Positions 6,383 to 13,020 of a DNA stretch of 16,482 nt are shown here, one piece after another; the first letter of the stretch is position 1, and the number at the start of each line of letters is the position of its first letter. The notes under the pieces were generated by a model. It saw nothing but the letters and a program-made list of their open reading frames with translations, made no database searches and had not been told where the DNA came from. Source of the stretch: DATNPH01 sp036703315 (lineage in GTDB: Bacteria; Cyanobacteriota; Cyanobacteriia; Cyanobacteriales; Coleofasciculaceae); NCBI GenBank assembly GCA_036703315.1, contig DATNPH010000267.1, positions 1 through 16,482 of the forward strand, read 5' to 3'. The translations under genes were made by a program, and so were the position numbers.

Positions 6383-6423
6383 CATAGAATAGCCAATAGT
6401 GTAGTTATTGCGTGGCTCTCGCT
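6383..6423. repeat. 41-bp direct repeat, right copy
   Basis: This matches 5668-5708 at 37 of 41 positions in the same orientation. Immediately before it, the 22 bases at 6362-6383 match 5241-5262 (the stop region of the hsdM remnant) with one mismatch, so sequence from that gene's end is also repeated here. Confidence 0.75.
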
Positions 6424-6429
6424 GTAGCA

Positions 6430-6760
6430 ACGATCGCGATCGCAATTCCAGACGACTCAGAACAGCTGACTCAATGTTAGCGATCGCTTGCCAGAATTAT
6501 TGCAGCAATGTCTTCAGCAGGCTGTCCTTCCGGCTCATGTTTACCGCTACATTCTGGACTTTCTCACGAGTCAGCTAACCCCAGAACAAATAGCCGCCTT
6601 TCACCCCACACCTGAAATGCAATAGCGGATCAGTACGTTACTTGCCAAAAATCAAAGTGGCAATATCACACCAACTGAGATTGAAGAACTCAACGAGTAC
6701 GAGTGAATTGAACATCTAGTACTCATGCTGAAACTTGGTGGAAACAGAATCATTCATTAA
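6430..6760 (+). pseudogene. Decayed small cyanobacterial protein gene
   Basis: The plus strand reads RLPELLQQCLQQAVLPAHVY, then YILDFLTSQLTPEQIAAF and HPTPEMQ, then TAG (6623-6625), then RISTLLAKNQSGNITPTEIEELNEYE, TGA (6704-6706) and IEHLVLMLKLGGN, ending at TAA 6760. The two stops replace what would be Gln/Glu and Arg codons in one continuous coding frame. A start-like stretch (IAIPDDSEQLT) lies one frame off near 6440-6470, so there is also a frameshift. The pattern PEQIxAFxPTxEMQ..LL....G.LT..E.EEL.EYE resembles small uncharacterised cyanobacterial proteins. Three independent lesions make it a clear pseudogene. Confidence 0.65.
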
Positions 6761-6804
6761 GAGTCATTAGTCCCTAGTGAATCACTAGCACCTTTGCCTT
6801 GAGT

Positions 6805-7432
6805 ATGAAGAAAGCAACTGCCTTAACAGTGACAGTCCTGGCGATCGCTACATTTGCAGGGACATCCGTGGCACAATCTGCATACTCCTTTGCTCAAGCA
6901 CCAACCTCTTCCGTGGCTCAAGCTGAACCATCTTGGGAAGTCCCGATAGCCAAGTGTTAGCCAGCCTCGGTTCCAATGAAGATATCAGGGAAGGAACCTA
7001 TAAACGGCAAGGCTTGATTCAACTTTGGAATCCTAACACGGGTCAACTCCTCCATACCCTAAAAGATGACTTAGTGCCCAATAGCATGGTCTTTAGCCCA
7101 GATGGTCAAACGTTAACGAGTCTCTCAAGAGAGGTGTATGAAGCTCACCTCCGCACTTGGACGTGAAAACGGGTGGAACTCGGAGTACTGTTCCGGCTGC
7201 GGTAGACAGAACAGATAACCTGTTAGTACTCAGTCCTGATGCTAAAACCTATCTGATTATCGGTGAGGTAGCTGGTTCACGTATCTGGAATAACCAAACT
7301 GGCAAAGCATCGAGTCTTCGTGGTTTTGATGTGAGTACTGGTGCTAGTACAGCATTATTTAGCCCAAATGGTCAGATGTTGGCTGTTCCAACGGTAGGAG
7401 GAATTCCGATTTGGCAAGCTTCTGGTAATTAG
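6805..7432 (+). pseudogene. Secreted WD40-repeat protein, frameshifted and shortened
   Basis: ATG 6805 starts a signal peptide (MKKATALTVTVLAIATFAG, cleavage near SVAQS), then a linker; the frame stops at TAG 6960. From about 6935 another frame reads DSQVLASLGS, IQLWNPNTGQLLHTL and MVFSPDGQTLTSLS to TGA 7166. A third frame from 7157 gives DVKTGGTRSTV, LVLSPDAKTYLIIGE, RIWNNQTGK and ALFSPNGQMLA to TAA 7432. The recurring FSPDGQ..A...LW...TG pattern is that of WD40 beta-propeller blades. Only about three blades remain of the usual six or seven, so sequence is missing as well as shifted. A near copy of the leader recurs at 11098. Confidence 0.75.
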
Positions 7433-7450
7433 TAATTGGTAATTGCTGAC

Positions 7451-8116
7451 TTACCAGGGCAGCACCTCACCATTAGCGTGCCAAAAAGTGCCTGTATTCT
7501 CCAGTGTCAACTCATCAATCCGAGCCAACAATCCCTTTACAGACTCTTCCGGCGTAATCCCACTAGATGTAAAATTCGTCATGCGGGTTTGAACCAAACC
7601 AGGATGCAAAATTGCCACGGCAATCCCACGCCCTTTGAGGTCATGAGCCAGGGATTTGCCTGCCATCGACAACGCCACCTTCGACATCCGATAGCCATAG
7701 GAACTGCCAGAGGTATTATCTGCAATAGAACCCATCCGACTCGTCATCAGCGCAATCTTAGAACCCGCTTTGAGATTGGGAAGGAGTGCATGGGTTACCC
7801 GTAGGGCACCGAGGGCATTGACCTCAAACTGTTCGCGAATACTATCAAAATCAAGGTCTTCCAGCGTTACGCGCTTTGCTATTCCAGCATTATTAATCAG
7901 GACATCGATCGCAGTATCACCCAAGCGATCGCGTAAATCTGTAACCGAAGCATCCGAGGTAATCTCAATCCCCTCCTCAACCTGCACGCCCAAATCCCTC
8001 AGTTCCGTAGCGGCAGTGCGACAGACGGCAATCACCCTCTCTCCCCGTTCTTTAAGTTGACGGCAGTATTCGTAACCAATACCGCGATTTGCCCCTGTAA
8101 TCAGATAAGTCGCCAT
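7451..8116 (-). CDS. Short-chain dehydrogenase/reductase, C-factor-like
   Basis: This 221-residue cytosolic oxidoreductase has a Rossmann fold. The cofactor loop TGANRGIG is at 7-14, NNAG at 75-78, the structural Asn at 100 and the catalytic Tyr142-x3-Lys146 (YRMSK), with Ser126/Ser130 as candidate catalytic serine. HPGLVQTRM (171-179) is the usual proline-glycine turn. Length and motifs fit the short SDR group that includes myxobacterial CsgA/C-factor proteins; the substrate cannot be deduced. The basic residues around CRTA (32-35) favour NADP(H). It stands alone and convergent with the WD40 pseudogene. An antisense open frame across its 3' half is a shadow. Confidence 0.9.
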   Translation of the reverse strand: MATYLITGANRGIGYEYCRQLKERGERVIAVCRTAATELRDLGVQVEEGIEITSDASVTDLRDRLGDTAIDVLINNAGIAKRVTLEDLDFDSIREQFEVNALGALRVTHALLPNLKAGSKIALMTSRMGSIADNTSGSSYGYRMSKVALSMAGKSLAHDLKGRGIAVAILHPGLVQTRMTNFTSSGITPEESVKGLLARIDELTLENTGTFWHANGEVLPW

Positions 8117-8272
8117 TAGATTGCCTCAGTTCACCATTCGATCTCTTTGGTTACTGTATCTGGATTTATATTAAGTTCAATCCACTTGAGAAGAAAGCGA
8201 TCGCTACTTTAGACCCTAGAATTGGAAGCATTCAATGAACAACTCCAACTCATACACTTACCAGGAAACCCT

Positions 8273-8548
8273 ATGCCCTGCCAACACCTCAATGAACTGA
8301 CTCTAGAAAACCTAATTCCTAAAGCCAACTATCCCATGTTTCGCTGTGAAGAGTGCATCCGGATCAATGGTCGCTGGGTACATCTTCGCATTTGTCAAAC
8401 TTGCGGCAAGATGCTGTGCTGCGACTCCTCAGAACATCAGCATTCTCGCCGTCACTATGAGGAAACCGGACATTCTGTAATCAGTTCAGCAGAATTAGGA
8501 GAGCAATGGCTGTGGTGTTTTGTGGATGAGCAGCAGAAAAATTATTGA
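8273..8548 (+). CDS. UBP-type zinc finger protein
   Basis: This 91-residue protein is almost entirely one UBP/ZnF-type zinc finger. Candidate ligands are Cys3, His5, Cys25, Cys28, Cys41, Cys44, Cys49/Cys50, His57, His61 and His67, in the arrangement CxxC...CxxCG..CC...H...H..TGH. The end (WLWCFVDE) matches the C-terminal pattern of bacterial stand-alone UBP fingers. In eukaryotes this domain binds the free C-terminus of ubiquitin; its bacterial partner is unknown. The start at ATG 8273 is preferred because AGGAA lies a few bases upstream and the family begins at the first Cys; a TTG at 8222 would add 17 residues. Confidence 0.8.
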   Translation: MPCQHLNELTLENLIPKANYPMFRCEECIRINGRWVHLRICQTCGKMLCCDSSEHQHSRRHYEETGHSVISSAELGEQWLWCFVDEQQKNY

Positions 8549-8681
8549 AGAGGCGATCGATTCCGGTATCTACCCAACTTACAAGCAATTCTAAAGGAAG
8601 GCTTACACTAAAGAATTGTCTTCCTGTCAATGCGTAAGTCCTAGGACATTAATTGTTAGTGACTTAATCTCTCCCTTTTTG

Positions 8682-8713
8682 GTAATGGGTAATCGCGTTC
8701 AATTACCCATTAC
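8682..8713. repeat. 12-bp perfect inverted repeat
   Basis: GTAATGGGTAAT pairs perfectly with ATTACCCATTAC around an 8-base loop. It lies between the convergent zinc-finger and peptidoglycan-binding genes, where it could act as a bidirectional transcription stop, although no strong T-run follows. Similar taatgggtaat phrases are common dispersed repeats in cyanobacteria. The rest of 8549-8787 shows nothing else. Confidence 0.5.
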
Positions 8714-8787
8714 TCATTACCCACAGGAAGGATGAAAATCTCTCTACCTCGTATGAGTTCCGGTACTTCCCCTACTCCCTATTGCTA

Positions 8788-9261
8788 CTACACGGTTGCA
8801 GACTCGGATGTTAGGGAGTCGGACTCGGAGGCGGCTAAGCCTGGTGTCACTGCATCCAGCTTGCGACGAACGGCAAGATCTGCAACGAAATCGTTATAGG
8901 GGTTGCCATCTGGCTCAAACCCGTAGCGGCGACGAAAATCACGAACAGCGGCGCACGTTTGAGGCCCGTACAAGGGGGGTTGTGGTCGCAGAGGCGGATT
9001 CGGTTGCATGATTAAATCTAGTTCGTAGTGAATGACATGCATCTGCTTTTCTGCCTTAGCCATTGTCAGTGGACCAACAATCCCATCCGGATCGAGATTA
9101 AAGTACCGCTGAAAGTCGATGATTGCCTGCACAGTTGATTTGTCGCCCATCGGACTGTTATCGCTGGATACAGGAAACTCCCGTTCACTCGGACCTCGGT
9201 TTCTGAAGCCTAAACCATTCAGGATGCTGCGGAACTGAGCGTTAGTGTAAGCGTAAGTCAT
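8788..9261 (-). CDS. Peptidoglycan-binding-like domain protein
   Basis: This 157-residue protein has two PG_binding_1-like segments. The first is STVQAIIDFQRYFNLDPDGI to VGPLTMAKAE (42-71), the classic AV..FQ...GL..DGIVGP.T pattern. The second is a looser LYGPQTCAAVRDFRRRYGFE to PDGNPYNDF (97-125). No signal peptide or catalytic domain is visible, so it would be a soluble binding protein or reach the wall by another route. The tail is Ser/Thr/Ala-rich. The start at ATG 9261 has TGAGG 11 bases upstream; an in-frame TTG at 9276 is less likely. Its upstream region runs into the long inverted repeat at 9358. Confidence 0.75.
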   Translation of the reverse strand: MTYAYTNAQFRSILNGLGFRNRGPSEREFPVSSDNSPMGDKSTVQAIIDFQRYFNLDPDGIVGPLTMAKAEKQMHVIHYELDLIMQPNPPLRPQPPLYGPQTCAAVRDFRRRYGFEPDGNPYNDFVADLAVRRKLDAVTPGLAASESDSLTSESATV

Positions 9262-9357
9262 GCTGTTTAACCTCAATTGTGAAATTTAAGGAACCTTGTG
9301 GGTAGAGCTGTTACAGAGTTGTCTACTCTTGCGTTCGTCATCTTTGACCCAACTTGA

Positions 9358-9791
9358 TTAATTTCATTGTTCTGTTTTCTACGGATTGGGAACAGGCATG
9401 ATAAATAAGTTAGTTTGAACTTAAGCGTTGTCAGAGAAATCTTTAAACACGCTTTCAAACAATTCTGTAGGAAACGTCAAGAATTGTTCGGAAGGAGTTT
9501 GCTGGGAGAGTGCGAGCTTGATACCCAAGTAATCAACTCTTGTATGCAAGCGAGTTAACTCTTGTACTCTCGGAACGAGCAGCTAGGCTAACACGGACGC
9601 TCGTTCCGATGCTACGCACAGTCGCTTTCGCTTCACTATCGCCAGAGCTAACGCCGATGTCGAAGGCAATGGCGTAATCCTAGCTACACCTAAGCTTCAT
9701 TTGCCAATTAAGCGTCTACAACCCTTAAGTTCAAACTAACTTATTTATCTTGACTGTTCCCATTCTGCCGAAAGCGAAACAATAAAGCTAA
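9358..9791. mobile_element. Foldback/MITE-like element with 74-bp inverted ends
   Basis: Bases 9358-9431 and 9718-9791 are inverted copies over 74 bases without gaps. They include a perfect 26-base core (ATAAATAAGTTAGTTTGAAC and flanks) and GGGAACAG; matching may extend a few bases outward (CAACTT). The 286 bases between hold an 11-bp hairpin and no recognisable gene; the short open frames across the region have no family resemblance. It could be a non-autonomous transposon, or duplicated promoter DNA facing opposite ways between the divergent genes at 8788-9261 (minus) and 10108 (plus). Confidence 0.6.
9570..9609. repeat. 11-bp hairpin inside the foldback element
   Basis: TCGGAACGAGC (9570-9580) pairs perfectly with GCTCGTTCCGA (9599-9609) around an 18-base loop. 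GC-rich phrases typical of dispersed cyanobacterial repeats follow to about 9670. Confidence 0.6.
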
Positions 9792-9914
9792 GTAAGTTGT
9801 TGAAGTGCTATTGGCTCTATAAGTTTAAAGATTGGAGGTAACAACAAGGGCAATTGCACGTTGGGAACCGCTTCGGGCAATGAATCGTTGGGAACCCCTC
9901 CAACAAATGGAACA

Positions 9915-10016
9915 CGGGTGCATCCCGATTTTGCAATTGTATCCCCTGAGATTAATGCGAGTACGAGCTTTACAGGCTTGCTTGAACTATGTTCTTGTAA
10001 TTTTGGGATGCACCCG
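9915..10016. mobile_element. Small inverted-repeat element, CGGGTGCATCCC ends
   Basis: CGGGTGCATCCC (9915-9926) and GGGATGCACCCG (10005-10016) are perfect 12-bp inverted ends of a 102-bp unit. The inner edge CCCGATTTTGCAA resembles the right end of the insertion in hsdM (GCATCCCGTTTTTGCAA read inward from 5474), so both may belong to one family. No clear target duplication is visible. Short open frames crossing it (9832-10061) have no recognisable product. Confidence 0.45.
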
Positions 10017-10107
10017 ACTGGAATTACATTGATATCGCTCCATCAACTAGCAGCAACATAGCTTAGTCCACACTCAACCTTACACATTCGTTTAACAGGT
10101 TTTCCCA

Positions 10108-10458
10108 ATGAAACTTTACTATCGCGGTGCGAGTTATGAATACGATCCCTCAACAGTTGGAAGTAGGCAGACAAGACAGCCATTTAAGCAAGTTCGTGGT
10201 TCTGGAGCAGCATATACTCTGATTTACCGGGGAGTTACTTATCGAGTCGATCCAAATGCGGAGCAGAGTAAAGTTCCTGTATCTCCAGCAACTTATCAGC
10301 TAATTTATCGAGGAATCACCTATTTCGTGAATAGAACTGCAAAGGGAGAAGTTACCGCAGTTACTCAATCGGCAAACACTTCAATCCACCTTCCGCACCT
10401 TAAAGTGTCATATCCCTATTTGTCCAAGTTGAAGCAAGTTTTAGGAAAAATTAGCTGA
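10108..10458 (+). CDS. DUF4278 protein with three tandem motifs
   Basis: This 116-residue protein carries the cyanobacterial DUF4278 motif (MKLYYRGxxYEYxP) three times: residues 1-14, 36-49 (YTLIYRGVTYRVDP) and 63-76 (YQLIYRGITYFVNR), with loops of about 20 residues and an unrelated C-terminal helix. Many DUF4278 proteins have one or two motifs near the N-terminus. Members are small soluble proteins linked to stress responses in expression studies as I recall, with no established biochemistry. No strong ribosome site is visible before ATG 10108; the start is supported by the motif beginning at Met1. Confidence 0.85.
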   Translation: MKLYYRGASYEYDPSTVGSRQTRQPFKQVRGSGAAYTLIYRGVTYRVDPNAEQSKVPVSPATYQLIYRGITYFVNRTAKGEVTAVTQSANTSIHLPHLKVSYPYLSKLKQVLGKIS

Positions 10459-10587
10459 GGACTGAAATTGGCTATTCTCAGAACCGACTCGAAATCTTGG
10501 ATTGGTAACACTTGCGAGAAAATCTCTACAAAGTCGGGGCGTCACTCAATCGTCTATAAATTGTAATCAATAAGGAGAGTTAAAACG

Positions 10588-10923
10588 ATGATAGCTTTGG
10601 GGAAGTATCTAGTTCGCCGATTTATCCTACCTGTTCTGGCTGTCATGGCTGTAGTGCTATCACTGGGTTGGCATGCCTCTTCTAGTGGTGCTGAACCATC
10701 TCCTCAAATGCAGGCAGTCGCGGGTGGTAAACCTCAGCTAATTGCTGAAGTACCCTTCAAGAAACCCGAATTGTTTGTCCAGCGAAACTCTGATGCAGAA
10801 CTAACAGTACTGCGAATGCCTACAGATTTTATTGTGGAGGTGCGCTGTTACGGAGCTTATCCGCTAAGATTAACCCGCAATGCTGTAGGGCAAAATCTGC
10901 TGGAATGTCAGGTGCCAAGATAG
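10588..10923 (+). CDS. Secreted hypothetical protein, 111 aa
   Basis: I do not recognise a family. The N-terminus has a basic region (KYLVRR), a hydrophobic stretch (FILPVLAVMAVVLSLGW, 12-28) and a possible signal peptidase site after SSGA (near residue 35), so the product is probably periplasmic or anchored. The mature part is short with two cysteines (VRCYG and LECQVPR) that could form a disulfide. A strong ribosome site, AAGGAGAG, lies about 10 bases before ATG 10588. It follows the DUF4278 gene by 129 bases on the same strand. Confidence 0.65.
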   Translation: MIALGKYLVRRFILPVLAVMAVVLSLGWHASSSGAEPSPQMQAVAGGKPQLIAEVPFKKPELFVQRNSDAELTVLRMPTDFIVEVRCYGAYPLRLTRNAVGQNLLECQVPR

Positions 10924-11015
10924 GTTAAATTTACTAGAAATCCACCATTCATGCTCATCCCGCAAGTGGCGAGAGGATGAATGGCGGGAAAAATAGGGGG
11001 TTCAATACCCCAGGT

Positions 11016-11068
11016 GTTGCGGGTGTGGCTTCGCTACCGAGCGTGAAAAATACTTTGGGGCACATCGG
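11016..11068 (+). pseudogene. Tail fragment of the 88-aa gene family (third copy)
   Basis: GTTGCGGGTGTGGCTTCGCT, then TGAAAAATACTTTGGGGCAC, match the end of the gene at 396-662 (its LRVWLRYRSEKYFGAHR part) with a small insertion changing CCGCAG to CCGAGCG, which shifts the frame and gives an early stop. Only about 53 bases survive. It ends 6 bases before a duplicated WD40-leader segment. Confidence 0.75.
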
Positions 11069-11097
11069 TAGTTAATCACTACACTTTTGCCTAGAGT

Positions 11098-11220
11098 ATG
11101 AAGAAAACTGCCTTAACAGTGACAGTCCTGGCGATCGCTACAATAGTGAGTGCTTGCTTGATAGTTGTGCTTATAGGATTGCTTGATGGATTAAAGATTC
11201 AATTACAGCGATGTTCTTAA
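11098..11220 (+). pseudogene. Orphan signal-peptide leader copied from the WD40-protein gene
   Basis: The ATG at 11098 and about 24 bases before it match the start of the WD40 pseudogene at 6805. The shared leader ACTGCCTTAACAGTGACAGT, then CCTGGCGATCGCTACA, is identical apart from one codon missing here. After Thr15 the similarity ends and the frame continues IVSACLIVVLIGLLDGLKIQ to TAA 11220, overlapping the 3' end of the opposite-strand DUF302 gene. VSAC would fit a lipobox, but a 40-residue product made mostly of leader is more likely a duplicated gene fragment than a lipoprotein. Confidence 0.6.
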
Positions 11221-11560
11221 CCAACTCATCGGAGAGAGAGAACCGCTGTTTTAAGTAATTGGGATCGTTGTAACTCAGCCACACCTTGCTGTCAGCCGCT
11301 TCCCATGCCAGTATTTTTATGGGTAAATCCAGGGCTGTTGTCGGTTCTGCCACCATTAGTGGAGTTCCGGCTTTAGGGCTGCCAAAAAGCAACAACTGTG
11401 TCGGACGCAGGCTTAGTCCGACTTTTTCGGCTTCAGCCTGATGATCAATGCGGGCAAAAATGGTGATGCCTTTTGCCTGAAGTACAGCTTCTAAGCGATC
11501 AATGGTTGCAGTCACTGAATACTGGCTGGGCTGGCTGATGATGCCGTTATTTGCATTCAT
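11171..11560 (-). CDS. DUF302 domain protein
   Basis: This 129-residue cytosolic protein shows the DUF302 pattern throughout: SVTATIDRLEAVLQAKGITI, FARIDHQAEAEKVGLSL, PTQLLLFGSPKAGTPLM, ALDLPIKILAWEAADSKVWL and SYNDPNYLKQRF. Family members are small alpha/beta proteins of unknown function, sometimes fused to other domains or linked to heavy-metal or oxidative stress loci. The start at ATG 11560 has AAGGAG about 12 bases upstream; an in-frame ATG at 11656 would add 32 residues with no resemblance to the family. No lesions are visible. Confidence 0.85.
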   Translation of the reverse strand: MNANNGIISQPSQYSVTATIDRLEAVLQAKGITIFARIDHQAEAEKVGLSLRPTQLLLFGSPKAGTPLMVAEPTTALDLPIKILAWEAADSKVWLSYNDPNYLKQRFSLSDELVKNIAVIESLIHQAIL

Positions 11561-12046
11561 AGCAATGGACTCCTTAACGGTTTTGGTGATGGGTATAACT
11601 AGTGGCTGAAGATACGGGTAATGCAAGGATTGAATTAGACTAAGCCTACCGCTCATGCTCTCTTCTCAATCATCATGTCAATTCCCTTGGGTGGGTGGAA
11701 CGCTCTGGGGAGTTTGGTCAAAAACTTTGAGAGATCTAAGTCATGCCACTGCAAAACTCAATCTGTATTTCATCCGACTGAGGCTCAAAAGGCAAGGGAA
11801 TGAATAGATCCCAAATCGGTTCTATACAAGCTATTACTGGACGGCAGCCAACCCTTCTTTCACTTTGCTGAAAAACTGATCGGGTTGTTCAAACCAGTTC
11901 TGTTGCTGTATGAAACCCGGTTTGTGTTGTTGATTCATTAGATTGTAGGAATGGTGGGAAAAGCCATTTAGACCTCGTAGACGCAGATGAAGAGATTGTT
12001 TCCCACCAAAATGATTTCCTGAGATACCTCTGTTCTCACGCAGAGT
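11561..12046. other. 486-bp stretch without a recognised gene
   Basis: Nothing here matches a known family. On the minus strand a 34-codon frame (11834-11938) reads MNQQHKPGFIQQQNWFEQ, and an overlapping frame just downstream reads CIEPIWDLFIPLPFEPQ to a TAG near 11730. The composition of the second looks protein-like, so this may be another eroded gene broken by a frameshift. No inverted repeat or hairpin stands out. Confidence 0.3.
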
Positions 12047-12550
12047 TTAATGGCTAGCAGAATCTGGAGGAAGAATGGTCAGACCGTATTGGGGAGCCAG
12101 GGCGATCGTTTTTTGGATATCTGCATCCGTGACAGGGGGTGGTGGTGCAGTTGGATCATCAGCCGGAGTGCCAATCTCCATGAAAAACTGCTCCAGTCCA
12201 GCGGGTGTTATCCAGCACAACACTGTGGCAGGTTGGTCGCTGACGTTGGCAAACAGATGACGTTGACCTTTGGTTGAGTAGATGAAGGTTCCGGGCGTTG
12301 CCACAAGGGTTTGTCCATCAATTTGAAACTGAATTTCTCCCGATTGAACAAAGAAGGACTCATCTTCGCGGCTGTGGACATGGAGGGGTGAGCTAGTCTG
12401 GGGATAAACGATCATCTCCATTAGCGAATAAGTTCCATTCGTATCCTTGCTCACGGTCTTAAAGGTATACAGGTCACCCAGCACCCAGTAGGAAGTTCCC
12501 TGACCGGGTTGCAACACAAGACCGTTCTGATTCATTTGAGCTGTAAACAT
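12047..12550 (-). CDS. Cupin-domain protein, quercetin-dioxygenase-like
   Basis: This 167-residue protein is a single cupin barrel. The metal-binding first motif is PLHVHSREDESFFVQSGEI, with His57, His59 and Glu64, and the second motif supplies His98 (STKGQRHLFANV). This is the layout of quercetin 2,3-dioxygenase-like cupins, which oxidise or bind small organic molecules with Fe, Mn or Ni; the actual substrate is unknown. There is no signal peptide. GGAG lies 9 bases before the ATG. Upstream lies the deleted disulfide reductase; no functional link is evident. Confidence 0.8.
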   Translation of the reverse strand: MFTAQMNQNGLVLQPGQGTSYWVLGDLYTFKTVSKDTNGTYSLMEMIVYPQTSSPLHVHSREDESFFVQSGEIQFQIDGQTLVATPGTFIYSTKGQRHLFANVSDQPATVLCWITPAGLEQFFMEIGTPADDPTAPPPPVTDADIQKTIALAPQYGLTILPPDSASH

Positions 12551-12644
12551 GACTATTTCTCCACAATGTAAGGTTTAATGTGAGGTTTACTGGACGAGCG
12601 ATCGCTTCCTTGACGACTTTTCCACACCATCAGGCGTGCTGATG

Positions 12645-12990
12645 TCAGACTAAGGTCATAATGTCTCTTGCATCCAGCTTTGCCACTCGGATGGCATACC
12701 CTTGTTGCCGTGCTTCGGTTTCGGTCAGACCCACATGAGCCAGTTCTGGGTCGATGAACAGACACGATGGCACCAAGCGATCGCGCGTGCTGCGTTGCCG
12801 CCATCAATCAGATTCGCTTTGACAATGTTTTGCTGGGAATGCAGGCAATATTAGGGCACGAGCCACCAATCATGTTTAAGCTGCGTTCCACCAGAGCGGT
12901 TTGGCGTCCGTCCGCGACTAGTGCAGGTGCCAGGGTTTTACCCGCTTTACCGCCACCGATAATAATGTCGTCGTAGTATTGGGTGTCCAT
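12645..12990 (-). pseudogene. FAD disulfide oxidoreductase (mercuric reductase-like) with large internal deletion
   Basis: The start at ATG 12990 reads MDTQYYDDIIIGGGKAGKTL, a FAD-binding GxGxxG, then GGSCPNIACIPSKTL with the redox pair Cys45-x4-Cys50 of dihydrolipoamide dehydrogenase/mercuric reductase-type flavoproteins. It stops at TGA after residue 60. Shortly after, another frame reads LVPSCLFIDPELAHVGLTET and EARQQGYAIRVAKLDARDI, the dimerisation domain of the same enzymes, ending at TGA 12645. About 250 residues that normally lie between (rest of the FAD and NAD domains) are gone. Only the two ends of the gene remain, so it is non-functional. Confidence 0.8.
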
Positions 12991-13020
12991 TTCTATATCT
13001 GCATAAACCCGCTAGAAGAT

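Noticed and set aside
7436..7804. 122-codon plus-strand open frame
   Set aside because: Antisense to the intact short-chain dehydrogenase at 7451-8116; His/Arg/Cys-rich composition typical of a shadow.
9273..9458. 61-codon minus-strand open frame
   Set aside because: It lies largely in one arm of the long inverted repeat and shows no family features or convincing ribosome site.
9832..10061. Two overlapping 66-codon plus-strand frames
   Set aside because: They cross the small inverted-repeat element at 9915-10016 and contain repeated phrases (RWEPL twice) explained by DNA repeats rather than a protein family.
11098..11220. Possible small lipoprotein (lipobox-like VSAC)
   Set aside because: The first half is a copied leader from the WD40 gene and the remainder is antisense to the DUF302 gene; chance resemblance is more likely.
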